From Gemmiger formicilis (GTDB taxonomy: Bacteria > Bacillota > Clostridia > Oscillospirales > Ruminococcaceae), in assembly GCF_900167555.1 (NCBI RefSeq), contig NZ_FUYF01000002.1, positions 248,001-312,000 on the forward strand: a stretch of DNA of 64,000 nucleotides. The letters run 5' to 3'. Positions 54,373-62,077 of this stretch are shown piece after piece. Within the stretch, counting starts at the first letter, position 1; each line of letters starts with the position of its first letter. Below the pieces are notes generated by a model that saw only the letters and a program-made list of their open reading frames with translations, made no database searches and was not told the origin of the DNA. Made by a program: the position numbers and the translations under genes.

Positions 54373-54858
54373 ATGAAACTGACAAAATGCGAAAACGGTC
54401 ACTTCTACGACAGTGACAAATACCCGGAATGCCCCTACTGCAACACCGACCTGCTCAGGGATCGTTCCATCGTCCGCACGGGCGAGGCCGAGCAGCCCGC
54501 TGCGGTGGAGACAACGGCCCCGGCAGGGCCGGTTACGGGGTGGCTCGTTGTGCTGGACGGCCCGGCGAAGGGGCGCGATCTGCGTCTGGGTGTGGGCCGC
54601 AGCTTCCTGGGACTGGATGCCGACGGCACGCCTGTGACCCTGAGCGCCGACGCCCCGCTGAGCGCCCGCCGGGCGGTGCTGGTCTACGATGAGGAAAAGT
54701 CTGCCTTCACCCTGCTGCCCGGCTCGTCGCAGGAGCTGTGCTATCTGGGCGGGGACGCGGTGCTCACGCCCCAGCCGCTCACCGGCGGCGAGACGCTGCG
54801 CATGGGCGGTGCAGCGATGAAATTTGTGCCGTTCTGCGGCGCGGAGTTCCACTGGTAA
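54373..54858 (+). CDS. Zinc-ribbon / FHA-like phosphopeptide-binding protein
   Basis: 161 aa. N-terminal half-ribbon C6-x-NGH-FYD...C20-PYC23 (a common lead-in of clostridial FHA proteins), then an FHA-like beta-rich domain with DGPAKGRDLRLGVGRSF and later LTGGETLRMGGAAMKFVPF. The usual S-x2-H and NG residues are not evident. ATG at 54373 with AAAGGAG upstream. 11 nt before the FHA-ABC gene, so probably one transcript. Confidence 0.78.
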   Translation: MKLTKCENGHFYDSDKYPECPYCNTDLLRDRSIVRTGEAEQPAAVETTAPAGPVTGWLVVLDGPAKGRDLRLGVGRSFLGLDADGTPVTLSADAPLSARRAVLVYDEEKSAFTLLPGSSQELCYLGGDAVLTPQPLTGGETLRMGGAAMKFVPFCGAEFHW

Positions 54859-54869
54859 GGGGGCGCGCC

Positions 54870-56387
54870 ATGACGAGTGAGATCGTAATTTTGATCACCG
54901 AGCTGCGCAATAAGCAGCGCATCACGCTGCCCGCGGGCAGCTACCGCTTTGGGCGCAGCGCCCAGTGCGAGTACGTGCTGCGCCGCAACAACGTCGGCGA
55001 CCACCAGTTCACCGTCAGCTTTGCGAACGGTCAGTGGGGCGTCACCGACGGCGGCAGCGACTACCGCACCTGGTACAACAACCGCTATCTTGAGCCCGGC
55101 GAGACGAGTATTTTGCAGAGCGGCGACGTCGTCGGCTTGAACACCGACGGCGACGCGGACACGCAGGAGATCACCTTCCGCGTCGAGGAGATCACCAGCG
55201 TGCAGGGCGACGGCATGGCCCCGAAAAAGGAGCAGACCACCGACGCCGTCCTGCGCGAGACAGACATCCGCCGCAAGCGCCGCGTACTCATCGGGCGCGG
55301 CGACGACTGCGACATCAAGCTCGTCAATGACCGCGTCTCCCGCCATCACTGCGAGATTTTGTACAAGGACGGCCACTACGAGCTGCATGACCTCGGCTCG
55401 ACGAACGGCACCTATGTGGACGGCGTCCGCGTGACCCGCACGGTGCTGCGCAACGGCGCGGTCATCAACGTGCCTGCGCAGGTTTTTGCCTTCACGGGCG
55501 GGATGCTCCACTATCATGCCCACCAGAGCGGCATAAGCATACAGCTTGTAAATGTATACAAAACGGTTAAAAATGCCAACACCGGCAAGCCGCTGAACAT
55601 CGTGGACGGCACAAGCCTGCAGGTCGAGCCCAACAGCTTTGTCGTGCTGGTGGGCGGCTCCGGCACGGGCAAGTCGAGCCTGCTGACCTGCATCACGGGC
55701 ACGGCCCCCTGCACGGCAGGCAGCGTGAAGTTTGACGGGCTGGACACCCGCTCCAACCGAAACGCCTTCGAGGCCGCGCTTGGTTACGTGCCGCAGAAGG
55801 ACATCATGCACGACAACCTGACCGTGGAGCAGAGCCTGACCTACACGGCCAAGCTGCGCATTGCCCACGATGCGACCCGCGCCGAGATCGCAGCCGCCGT
55901 GGCCCACGCCATTGAGGCTGTCGATCTGCAGGGGCGTGAAAAGACGTTCATCTCCAAGCTGTCCGGCGGCCAGAAAAAGCGTGTTTCCATCGCCATGGAG
56001 CTGCTGGCGAACCCGCGTTTGCTGATCCTGGACGAGCCGACGAGCGGCCTTTCGCCCGATTTGGATCGCAGCATGATGGAGCTGTGCCGCCGCCTGAGCC
56101 ACCAGAACTGCACGGTGCTGATGGTCACCCACAACATGTCCAACATCAACCTCTGCGACAAAATCGCGTTTTTGGGCGTCGGCGGCGTGCTGTGCTATTA
56201 CGGTGCGCCCGAAAAGCTGAACGACTACTTTGACGTTGAGATGACGAGCGACATTTTTGAAAAGCTGCGCGACGCCGCGCAGATCGAGCACTACCGTGAA
56301 AAATACTTTACGACCCCCGAGTTCAACCGCCTGCTGGCGGTCTGCCCGGAGGCAGCGCAGGAGGCAGACAAGCGATGCAGCCAGTAA
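54870..56387 (+). CDS. FHA-FHA-ABC transporter ATPase
   Basis: 505 aa. First FHA-like domain (1-105) degenerate; second FHA domain (138-205) canonical: IGRGDDCDI, VSRHHCEI, DLGSTNGTYVDG, so phosphothreonine binding is plausible. ABC domain follows: Walker A GGSGTGKSS (262-270), signature LSGGQKKR (364-371), Walker B LLILDEP (384-390), of the ABCG/White type. The layout resembles the FHA-ABC fusion Rv1747 of Mycobacterium tuberculosis, with the permease in a separate gene here. Start at 54870 with AAGGGGG upstream; longer readings overlap the previous gene. Confidence 0.9.
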   Translation: MTSEIVILITELRNKQRITLPAGSYRFGRSAQCEYVLRRNNVGDHQFTVSFANGQWGVTDGGSDYRTWYNNRYLEPGETSILQSGDVVGLNTDGDADTQEITFRVEEITSVQGDGMAPKKEQTTDAVLRETDIRRKRRVLIGRGDDCDIKLVNDRVSRHHCEILYKDGHYELHDLGSTNGTYVDGVRVTRTVLRNGAVINVPAQVFAFTGGMLHYHAHQSGISIQLVNVYKTVKNANTGKPLNIVDGTSLQVEPNSFVVLVGGSGTGKSSLLTCITGTAPCTAGSVKFDGLDTRSNRNAFEAALGYVPQKDIMHDNLTVEQSLTYTAKLRIAHDATRAEIAAAVAHAIEAVDLQGREKTFISKLSGGQKKRVSIAMELLANPRLLILDEPTSGLSPDLDRSMMELCRRLSHQNCTVLMVTHNMSNINLCDKIAFLGVGGVLCYYGAPEKLNDYFDVEMTSDIFEKLRDAAQIEHYREKYFTTPEFNRLLAVCPEAAQEADKRCSQ

Positions 56388-57208
56388 AATTTTTGAAATT
56401 CCTGCGCCAGTTCGTGGTTCTGGTTGAACGCAATTTACAGCTGATCTGGAACGATAAGCTGCTGCTGGCCAGCCTGACGCTGCAGTCCCCGTTCATGGTG
56501 CTGGTCGTCAAGCTGACGGCGGACCCGAACTGCTTTACCTCGAACCTTGTCAACATCGGCAGCCGGACGGCGCTCTTTATTTTAGCCGCTATGGCGACGT
56601 TTATGGGCACGCTGAACTCCTACCGCGAGATCTGCAGGGAGCGCGAGATCATCCTGCGCGAGGCATCCGTCGGCGTCAGCCTGCCCGCAGTCGTGCTGAG
56701 CAAGGCGGCGGTGCTGCTGCTGGTCGAGGTTTTGCAGGCGGCTATCCTGGCCTTGGGCTTTGTTTCCATCGTGCATGTGCCGCAGAACCACCTGCTGCTG
56801 GAAACGGATATGGAAATCTTTATCACGGTTTTGCTGACGATGTTCTCGTCCAGCTGCATCGGCCTGCTGATCTCGGCGCTGTTCACCAGCGGCGAGAGCG
56901 CGATACTGGCCGTGCTGGTGCTTATGATCGGGCAGGTCGTTTTCAGCAACATCATGTTCACCGTGACGGGCGCGGCGGCGACGATCTCCAACATCATCGT
57001 CTGCCGCTGGGGTATGGGCGCGCTGGGCGCATCTACCGACCTGAACAGCCGTATGGCTTGGCTGCAGGCCGGTCTGGACGGCCCGATGTACGACGCCACG
57101 GTGGAAAACCTGACCCACTCCTGGCAGATGCTGGGGCTGATCTCGGTGGTCTGTCTCGTCGCGGCCTGGCTGGTGCTGCAGATCGCGTTTGATAAGAAGA
57201 AGGCGTGA
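56375..57208 (+). CDS. ABC-2 type transporter permease
   Basis: 277 aa with about six membrane segments and a conserved-looking cytoplasmic stretch NSYREICREREIILREASVGVSL, typical of ABCG-type permeases. Overlaps the ATPase gene by 13 nt, so the two form one transporter. Exported substrate unknown. Last gene of the cluster. Confidence 0.88.
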   Translation: MQPVKFLKFLRQFVVLVERNLQLIWNDKLLLASLTLQSPFMVLVVKLTADPNCFTSNLVNIGSRTALFILAAMATFMGTLNSYREICREREIILREASVGVSLPAVVLSKAAVLLLVEVLQAAILALGFVSIVHVPQNHLLLETDMEIFITVLLTMFSSSCIGLLISALFTSGESAILAVLVLMIGQVVFSNIMFTVTGAAATISNIIVCRWGMGALGASTDLNSRMAWLQAGLDGPMYDATVENLTHSWQMLGLISVVCLVAAWLVLQIAFDKKKA

Positions 57209-57219
57209 ATGGGTAGAGG

Positions 57220-57305
57220 GTAGGGGGCCGCACTTGTGCGGCCCGCGGCCTTCCTGCAAGCGCCCGTTAGCCTTACACGGCAGGGCCGGCATGCCCGGCC
57301 CCTAC
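57220..57305. repeat. GTAGGGGC-type palindromic repeat pair
   Basis: Head-to-head composite like 1266-1351 and 46712-46797, with core GCACTTGTGC on the left and GGCATGCC on the right. Confidence 0.9.
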
Positions 57306-57312
57306 TACATAC

Positions 57313-57355
57313 AAAACAGCCGCCCGGGTTTTCCACAAACCCGGGCGGCTTTGTT
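57313..57355. terminator. Bidirectional terminator between the permease and CmpB-type gene
   Basis: 14-bp stem AGCCGCCCGGGTTT / AAACCCGGGCGGCT (57318-57331, 57337-57350), with AAAA before and TTTGTT after. Confidence 0.9.
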
Positions 57356-57364
57356 GATAAAATA

Positions 57365-58276
57365 TTACGCCTTCTTGATTTTCTCCTTCGCGGCAGCAGC
57401 CAGCTCCCGCAGGCGGAGCATGGCGGTGCGGGTCGCGGCCAGCGTGTCCGCGTAGTTCAGGCTCTTCATGTCAGGGAAAGCGCGCAGCAGACGGCGGGTA
57501 CCAAGGTGGTCGTGCTCGGCGGCGGTCAGCTTCTCGCGCAGGGCAGCCGCACGGATCGTCAGCTCGGCACGCAGCACGTCGGCGTTCTCGCGGCCCTCCA
57601 GCTTGGCCAGGGCCAGCTGCAGCTTCTGCTCGTCCAGAATCGTGTCGGCGGTCATGGCGCCGGTGCCCAGCACGGTGGTCAGCTTGTCGCTGGTCACGCG
57701 CAGCTTGGCGCGCAGCTCGTCAATTTCGCGCAGGTACTTGTTCAGGCCAATGGCCGCGGCGGTGGAGGCCGCAACGTCCACAACAAACAAAACCAACAGC
57801 ACAACGTCCACGATCAGCATGATGTTGAACGGCATCGGGCTGGAGCCGCGGGCTAAGAGCGGGTGGACGACCTTGATCATCAGCACGCTGCCCAGACCCC
57901 ACAGCAGCGAGAACTGCGGGCAGATGTACCCGCCGAGGTTGAACTTCATATTGGAGTAGTCCCACCAGCGGATGTGGTAGATTTTAAACAGCGCCCAGCC
58001 GCCGACCAGCTCGATGGCGGTGGTCAGGATCATACCGATGAAAAAGATGGCAACCGCGCTCATGCTGCCGCTGTCCGGCATCGGGATCAGGCTGACGCTG
58101 TAGATCAGCCCCACCATGCCAAAGCCGTAGATCGGGCAGATCGGCCCGCAGAGAAACCCGCGGTTGACGAGCTTGTGCGTCTTGACGGCGGCATAGACGA
58201 CCTCGACGCCCCAGCCGATGAAGCCATACAGGAAGAACCAATACAGCGTTTTAACGGCAAATTCAGTCGGCGTCAT
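57365..58276 (-). CDS. CmpB-family putative ABC transporter permease (PF06541-type)
   Basis: 303 aa, minus strand. Four to five membrane segments in residues 10-185 with the family's GWGVEVVYAAVKTHKLVNRGFLCGP and YGFGM start, then a soluble C-terminal helical region (about 190-303). The name putative ABC permease is historical; function is unsettled. Start overlaps the end of trmB by 14 nt. Confidence 0.85.
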   Translation of the reverse strand: MTPTEFAVKTLYWFFLYGFIGWGVEVVYAAVKTHKLVNRGFLCGPICPIYGFGMVGLIYSVSLIPMPDSGSMSAVAIFFIGMILTTAIELVGGWALFKIYHIRWWDYSNMKFNLGGYICPQFSLLWGLGSVLMIKVVHPLLARGSSPMPFNIMLIVDVVLLVLFVVDVAASTAAAIGLNKYLREIDELRAKLRVTSDKLTTVLGTGAMTADTILDEQKLQLALAKLEGRENADVLRAELTIRAAALREKLTAAEHDHLGTRRLLRAFPDMKSLNYADTLAATRTAMLRLRELAAAAKEKIKKA

Positions 58277-58997
58277 CTTCGGCCTCCTGCTGTTTGGCCA
58301 GCGCCTTCGGCTCCACCCAGGTCACGGTGCTGTCGGGTCCCTTGCGGGCAATCAGCGCCTTGATGGGGATGCCCTGCTCGCTGAACATGCCCTCATGCTC
58401 GGTGCGCAGGTTCCAGTCCGGCTCGTTTTTGTGCAGGTCGAAGGTCTGCCAGGTGATCTCAAACCCGGCGGTGGGGAAGTAGGAAAGGCTGTCGCGGAAC
58501 AGGTCGTCGTCGTCGGTCTTGAACCAGATCTCCGCACCCTCGTCCATCAGTTGGCGGTACTGCAAAAGCTGGCACGGGTGGGTCAGGCGGTGCTTGTTGC
58601 TGCCCGCATTCTTGCTCCACGGGTTGCAGAAATTGATGTAGATGCGCGAAACACGGTCCTCCGGCGTGAAGGCATTGCCGAGGCGCTCAATGTCAAGGCT
58701 GGCAATTTTCACGTTGTCGGCGGGAATCCCGCGCGCAGCGTAGGCGGCCTCGACCTTGCGCTTGGCCAAAATCAGCACCTTGTCGGTGATGTCGATGCCT
58801 AAATAGTTGATGTCCGGGTGGGCCGGGGCGATCTGGGCCAGAAAGCCGCCCTTGCCGCAGCCAAGCTCAAGATGCCACGGCTGGTCGGGCCGGGCGTAAA
58901 GCTCATGCCAGTGGCCGCCGTGGGTCAGCGGCTCATGGACATGGAAATCGCAGGCCAGCAGCTCCGGCCGTGCGTAGGGTTTAAAACGCATGCGCAT
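58263..58997 (-). CDS. trmB: tRNA (guanine-N7-)-methyltransferase
   Basis: 244 aa. Makes m7G46 in tRNA. SAM-binding motif LELGCGKGGF (43-52); the later motif reads INFCNPWSKNAG where many homologues have NFSDPWPKxRH, so the usual Asp is Asn here. TFDLHKNEPDWNLRTEHEGMF matches the family C-terminus. Start at 58997 with AAGGAG upstream. Overlaps the CmpB-type gene by 14 nt. Confidence 0.92.
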   Translation of the reverse strand: MRMRFKPYARPELLACDFHVHEPLTHGGHWHELYARPDQPWHLELGCGKGGFLAQIAPAHPDINYLGIDITDKVLILAKRKVEAAYAARGIPADNVKIASLDIERLGNAFTPEDRVSRIYINFCNPWSKNAGSNKHRLTHPCQLLQYRQLMDEGAEIWFKTDDDDLFRDSLSYFPTAGFEITWQTFDLHKNEPDWNLRTEHEGMFSEQGIPIKALIARKGPDSTVTWVEPKALAKQQEAEDDAD

Positions 58998-59029
58998 AAT
59001 GAGGTCTCCTTGTGTGGTTGTAGAGTAAG

Positions 59030-59265
59030 GGCAATACCGCATAATTCTAAGTGCCGATACGGCGAGCGAGGTGCGGCAGCTGCTAAGTCAAAAGCGCAGA
59101 TAATACTTTGTGTATTATCGAGCATTTTGGCAACGCAGATGCCGTGCCGCACACCGAGCCGCAGCGAGGCGCTTCGGAGCGCAACCGCCGCTTGCGGCGG
59201 CTCTTGGCGCGGAGATCCGCCGGAGCGGTGCTTAAGCCGTAAGGCGGGAATTGTGCGGTGTTGCC
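59030..59265. mobile_element. MITE-like element, 236 bp, with 18-bp imperfect terminal inverted repeats
   Basis: Left end GGCAATACCGCATAATTC (59030-59047), right end GAATTGTGCGGTGTTGCC (59248-59265): 16 of 18 match as inverted repeats. Interior has palindromic stretches (GATAATACTTTGTGTATTATC at about 59098-59118 and CCGCCGCTTGCGGCGG near 59190) and no gene. No transposase nearby. Confidence 0.75.
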
Positions 59266-59269
59266 TAAG

Positions 59270-59420
59270 GGCTTCTCCCTTGGGGGAGAAGCTGTCCGCG
59301 AAGCGGACTGATGAGGGGAGAGTCTGCCATATTGCCCGCTGCCGGGCAGTCTCGAAAGCTCTGCCCTCATCCGGCCTCGGTCGGGGCCTCGGCCACCTTC
59401 TCCCGAAGGAGAAGGCTTTT
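59270..59420. repeat. Family-B composite element overlapping the end of the AlaX gene
   Basis: CTTCTCCCTTGGGGGAGAAG, then GTCCGCGAAGCGGAC, TGATGAGGGGAGAGTCTGCC, and the distal arm GGGCAG...CTCATCCGG, ending with CTTCTCCCGAAGGAGAAG. Same order of modules as 29118-29326. The last part encodes the C-terminus of the editing protein. Confidence 0.75.
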
Positions 59421-60560
59421 CAACAAAAACGCTTTGACTTGTTCAAAACTGCCTTCCGCCAAACTCCCCTGACAGAAGCCGGGCTTACCGCCGCCGCGGC
59501 CCTGATAGGCGGCGTTCAGCGCCTTGCAGGTTTCCCGCACATCGACGCCGGGGGCGGCGGCAAGCGCGTAGGCAAGGCCCTGTCCGCCCGGGCCCAGCGT
59601 GCAGCAGGGGGCGTTTGTTTTGGCGGTGATTGCCGTCGCCACGCGGCGCAGGCCGTCGCCGTCGGCACCGTCCACCCATAAGACGGCAGGGGTGCCGGGC
59701 GCAGCAGCCTCCGCGCAGGCGGCAGCCAGCGTGTTTTGCAGCGCGGCCAGCCGGGCCTTTAAGGCAGCCTCGCCGTTTTGCAGCCGTTCCAGAGCGGGCG
59801 TCAGCGAGCCCACAGGGCTGGACAGCAGCCGCCCGGCGGCCTCGGTGTCGGCCCAGATGCCCGCTACCGCGTCGTAAGCGCGCTGCCCGCAGGCCACGGC
59901 CAGCCGCATCCCGCTCTTGTAGTGGGCAAAGGAGATGATTTTGATCAGCCCGACCTCGCCGGTGCGGGTCAGGTGGGTGCCGCAGCAGGCGCAGCAGTCG
60001 CCGCCGGCCTCCACCAGCCGCACGTCGCCGGTCAGCTCCTTTTTGCTGCGGTAGTCGGTGCGGGCCAGCGTCTCCGGGTCAGGCACCCAACAGTGTACGG
60101 GCGTGTCCGCGCGCACGGCGGCGTTGGCCTCGGCCTCGGCCTGTGCCAGCTGTTCCTGCGTCAGCGGGATGCTTGTGTCCATCCGTACATACGGGCTGCC
60201 GATGTGGAACCCCACGTTCTCAGCCCCGAACAGCCGGTGCAGCGCGCCGCTCAGGATATGCTCGCCGGTGTGCTGCTGCATGGCATCCAGCCGCGCGGGC
60301 CAGTCAAGGCAGCCGTCCACGGTCTCGCCCGCGGTCAGCGGTGCGTCCGTCGTGTGGGTGATGGTCTCACCGTCGGTATGCACGGTCAGCACCCGCGCGC
60401 CGCCAAGCCGCCCGGTGTCACAGGGCTGGCCGCCGCCCTCGGGGAAGAAGGCCGTGCGGTCCAGCACCACCGCAAAGCCGCCGGGCACGGGGGTGCAGCT
60501 TACGACCTGCGCGGTGAAATTTTGCACATAGGAATCTACTTCGTATAATTTTTCTGTCAC
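59367..60560 (-). CDS. Alanyl-tRNA editing protein, AlaX-L type (DHHA1)
   Basis: 397 aa, minus strand. Hydrolyses mischarged Ser/Gly-tRNA-Ala in the family. Zinc site H97-x3-H101 (QQHTGEH) and C192-x3-H196 (CCGTH); the N-terminal part with FFPEGGGQPCDTG resembles the AlaRS editing region, and the C-terminal DHHA1 domain ends GRGGGKPGFCQGS. The last about 14 residues (LLREKVAEAPTEAG) are encoded by the repeat element at 59270-59420, so the tail is probably repeat-derived. Confidence 0.9.
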   Translation of the reverse strand: MTEKLYEVDSYVQNFTAQVVSCTPVPGGFAVVLDRTAFFPEGGGQPCDTGRLGGARVLTVHTDGETITHTTDAPLTAGETVDGCLDWPARLDAMQQHTGEHILSGALHRLFGAENVGFHIGSPYVRMDTSIPLTQEQLAQAEAEANAAVRADTPVHCWVPDPETLARTDYRSKKELTGDVRLVEAGGDCCACCGTHLTRTGEVGLIKIISFAHYKSGMRLAVACGQRAYDAVAGIWADTEAAGRLLSSPVGSLTPALERLQNGEAALKARLAALQNTLAAACAEAAAPGTPAVLWVDGADGDGLRRVATAITAKTNAPCCTLGPGGQGLAYALAAAPGVDVRETCKALNAAYQGRGGGKPGFCQGSLAEGSFEQVKAFLLKSLLLREKVAEAPTEAG

Positions 60561-60598
60561 AGAAAGAAACGCTCCCTTAAATTTTTGCGATTTTTCTT

Positions 60599-60655
60599 AT
60601 TATAACATAAAACAGGTGTAGAAAAAAACCATCTTATCCTATATAATAAAGGATA
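60599..60655. promoter_or_regulatory. Divergent promoter region, AlaX and solute-binding genes
   Basis: Minus-strand TATAAT at 60599-60604 for the AlaX gene (its -35 is only T-rich). Plus-strand TATAAT at 60642-60647 for the lipoprotein gene, embedded in the inverted repeat TATCCT / AGGATA (60635-60640, 60650-60655), a possible operator. Confidence 0.55.
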
Positions 60656-60695
60656 GACTGAATTTTTACAACCATTTGCGAGGGAAAACTGCTTC

Positions 60696-61919
60696 ATGCA
60701 AAAAATCAAATCTGCGGCGCTGGCTCTGCCCGCGCTGCTGCTGGCAGGCTGTGCTGCGGCGCTGCCCGCCGAGAACACCGCTACGATTGAAACCGCCGCC
60801 GCTGCCGCGCCCCAGACGTTGAAAGTTTACACTTCAGCCTCGCTGGCCCCGGCGGCACAGGCCTACGCGGAGGCGCAGGGCGTTACGCTGACGCTGACCG
60901 ACGAAGCCGCGTCGGCAGACCTGCTGCTGACCGACCACGCGCCGGGCGGCAGTCTGCTGGATGTGACGAGCGACACACTGCTGGCCGCCGCTGCCGCCCG
61001 CGCCGGTATTACCGAGAACGCCAATGCCCTGCCACTGGGCCGCAGCCTGTACGGCTACTGGGCGCGCGCCGATGTGCTGAACGCCCTGCTGGGCGACGGC
61101 GCTGCGGCGGCTCTGCAGACCGCAAACTGGGAGGAGTGGAGCGACTTTGTCGAGACGCTCTCCGCTTGGATGGCCGAGCCGAAGGCCGCCACGGTGACCC
61201 TGAGCGGCGCGGACTACACCCTGCCCGACGCACGCCCCGGCAGCCTTACGGCCACCGGTGTCTTTGCCGCGCCGCTGGACCGCGCGTCCGGCTACACGGC
61301 GGCACTGCTGGCCGCCGACGGCACCTACACGGCGGACGCGCTGACCGGCCCGCTGAACGGCGTCTACAGCGCCGTGACGCTGGAATGGGATCACATGGCC
61401 GCCGACGGCGGGGAGGGAATCTTCCGCCGCGCCAAGCTGACCGACCTGCTGGCCGAGTACGGCGCAGACACCTGCAACGGACTGGTGCTGGTACCGTTCA
61501 AGTGCCAGCTGGACGACAGCGACCTGACCGCCGAGGACTACAACGCCGAGGGGCTGCTGAACTACCCCGTTCTGGCCGATGTGGGCAGCATTGCCATCAA
61601 TGCCGGGACGAGCGCCGACGGCCTGAAGGCCGCCAAGAGCGCCGCGCTGTGGCTCTACTCCAACGGCGCGGGAGAGGACGCCCTGACCGAGACACTGGGC
61701 GTCGTAACGCCATGGAACACGGCTGCCGGCACGACGGCGGTCACGGCCATGCAGGTGCAGCAGGTCGGCACGGGCATCCTGCCCGGCGTGGCGCTGGACA
61801 CTGCAGCCGCCGATGCCCTGACTGCCAACGAACTGACCCTGCAGGACAGCGAAAAGCACACCAAGGCCGAGCGCACCGCCTTTGTGGATGGTGCATTGGC
61901 TGCGCTGGGGGCGGAGTAA
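60696..61919 (+). CDS. Extracellular solute-binding lipoprotein
   Basis: 407 aa. Lipobox LAGC with Cys19, then a Thr/Ala-rich stretch. The remainder fits an ABC-type substrate-binding fold (strand-helix alternation; WARADVLNALLGDGAAA; SIAINAGTSADGLKAAKSAALWLY), of the carbohydrate-binding type. No transporter genes follow; a 4-alpha-glucanotransferase does, which hints at a maltodextrin substrate, but this is only context. GAGGG upstream of the ATG. Confidence 0.78.
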   Translation: MQKIKSAALALPALLLAGCAAALPAENTATIETAAAAAPQTLKVYTSASLAPAAQAYAEAQGVTLTLTDEAASADLLLTDHAPGGSLLDVTSDTLLAAAAARAGITENANALPLGRSLYGYWARADVLNALLGDGAAAALQTANWEEWSDFVETLSAWMAEPKAATVTLSGADYTLPDARPGSLTATGVFAAPLDRASGYTAALLAADGTYTADALTGPLNGVYSAVTLEWDHMAADGGEGIFRRAKLTDLLAEYGADTCNGLVLVPFKCQLDDSDLTAEDYNAEGLLNYPVLADVGSIAINAGTSADGLKAAKSAALWLYSNGAGEDALTETLGVVTPWNTAAGTTAVTAMQVQQVGTGILPGVALDTAAADALTANELTLQDSEKHTKAERTAFVDGALAALGAE

Positions 61920-61949
61920 GACAAGGAAAGCCGCAGTTCCCGGGGACTT

Positions 61950-62003
61950 GTAGGGCGGCCTGCCCACAGGCCGCCGCGGCGGGGTGAGGGCACCCCGCCC
62001 TAC
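61950..62003. repeat. GTAGGGC-type palindromic repeat pair
   Basis: GTAGGGCGGCCTGCCCACAG (start) and the inverted CACCCCGCCCTAC end, a diverged head-to-head pair in the gap before malQ. No separate promoter for malQ is evident. Confidence 0.82.
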
Positions 62004-62077
62004 GCACAGCCCGCAAAGGGGCAGCAAGGCATGGTTGAACCTGAAAACGTACATATACAGAGAAGAGGAAAAACACT

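Noticed and set aside
58818-59681. 287-codon plus-strand frame across trmB, the MITE-like element and the AlaX end
   Set aside because: It spans unrelated sequence types antisense to two clear genes and has no start signal.
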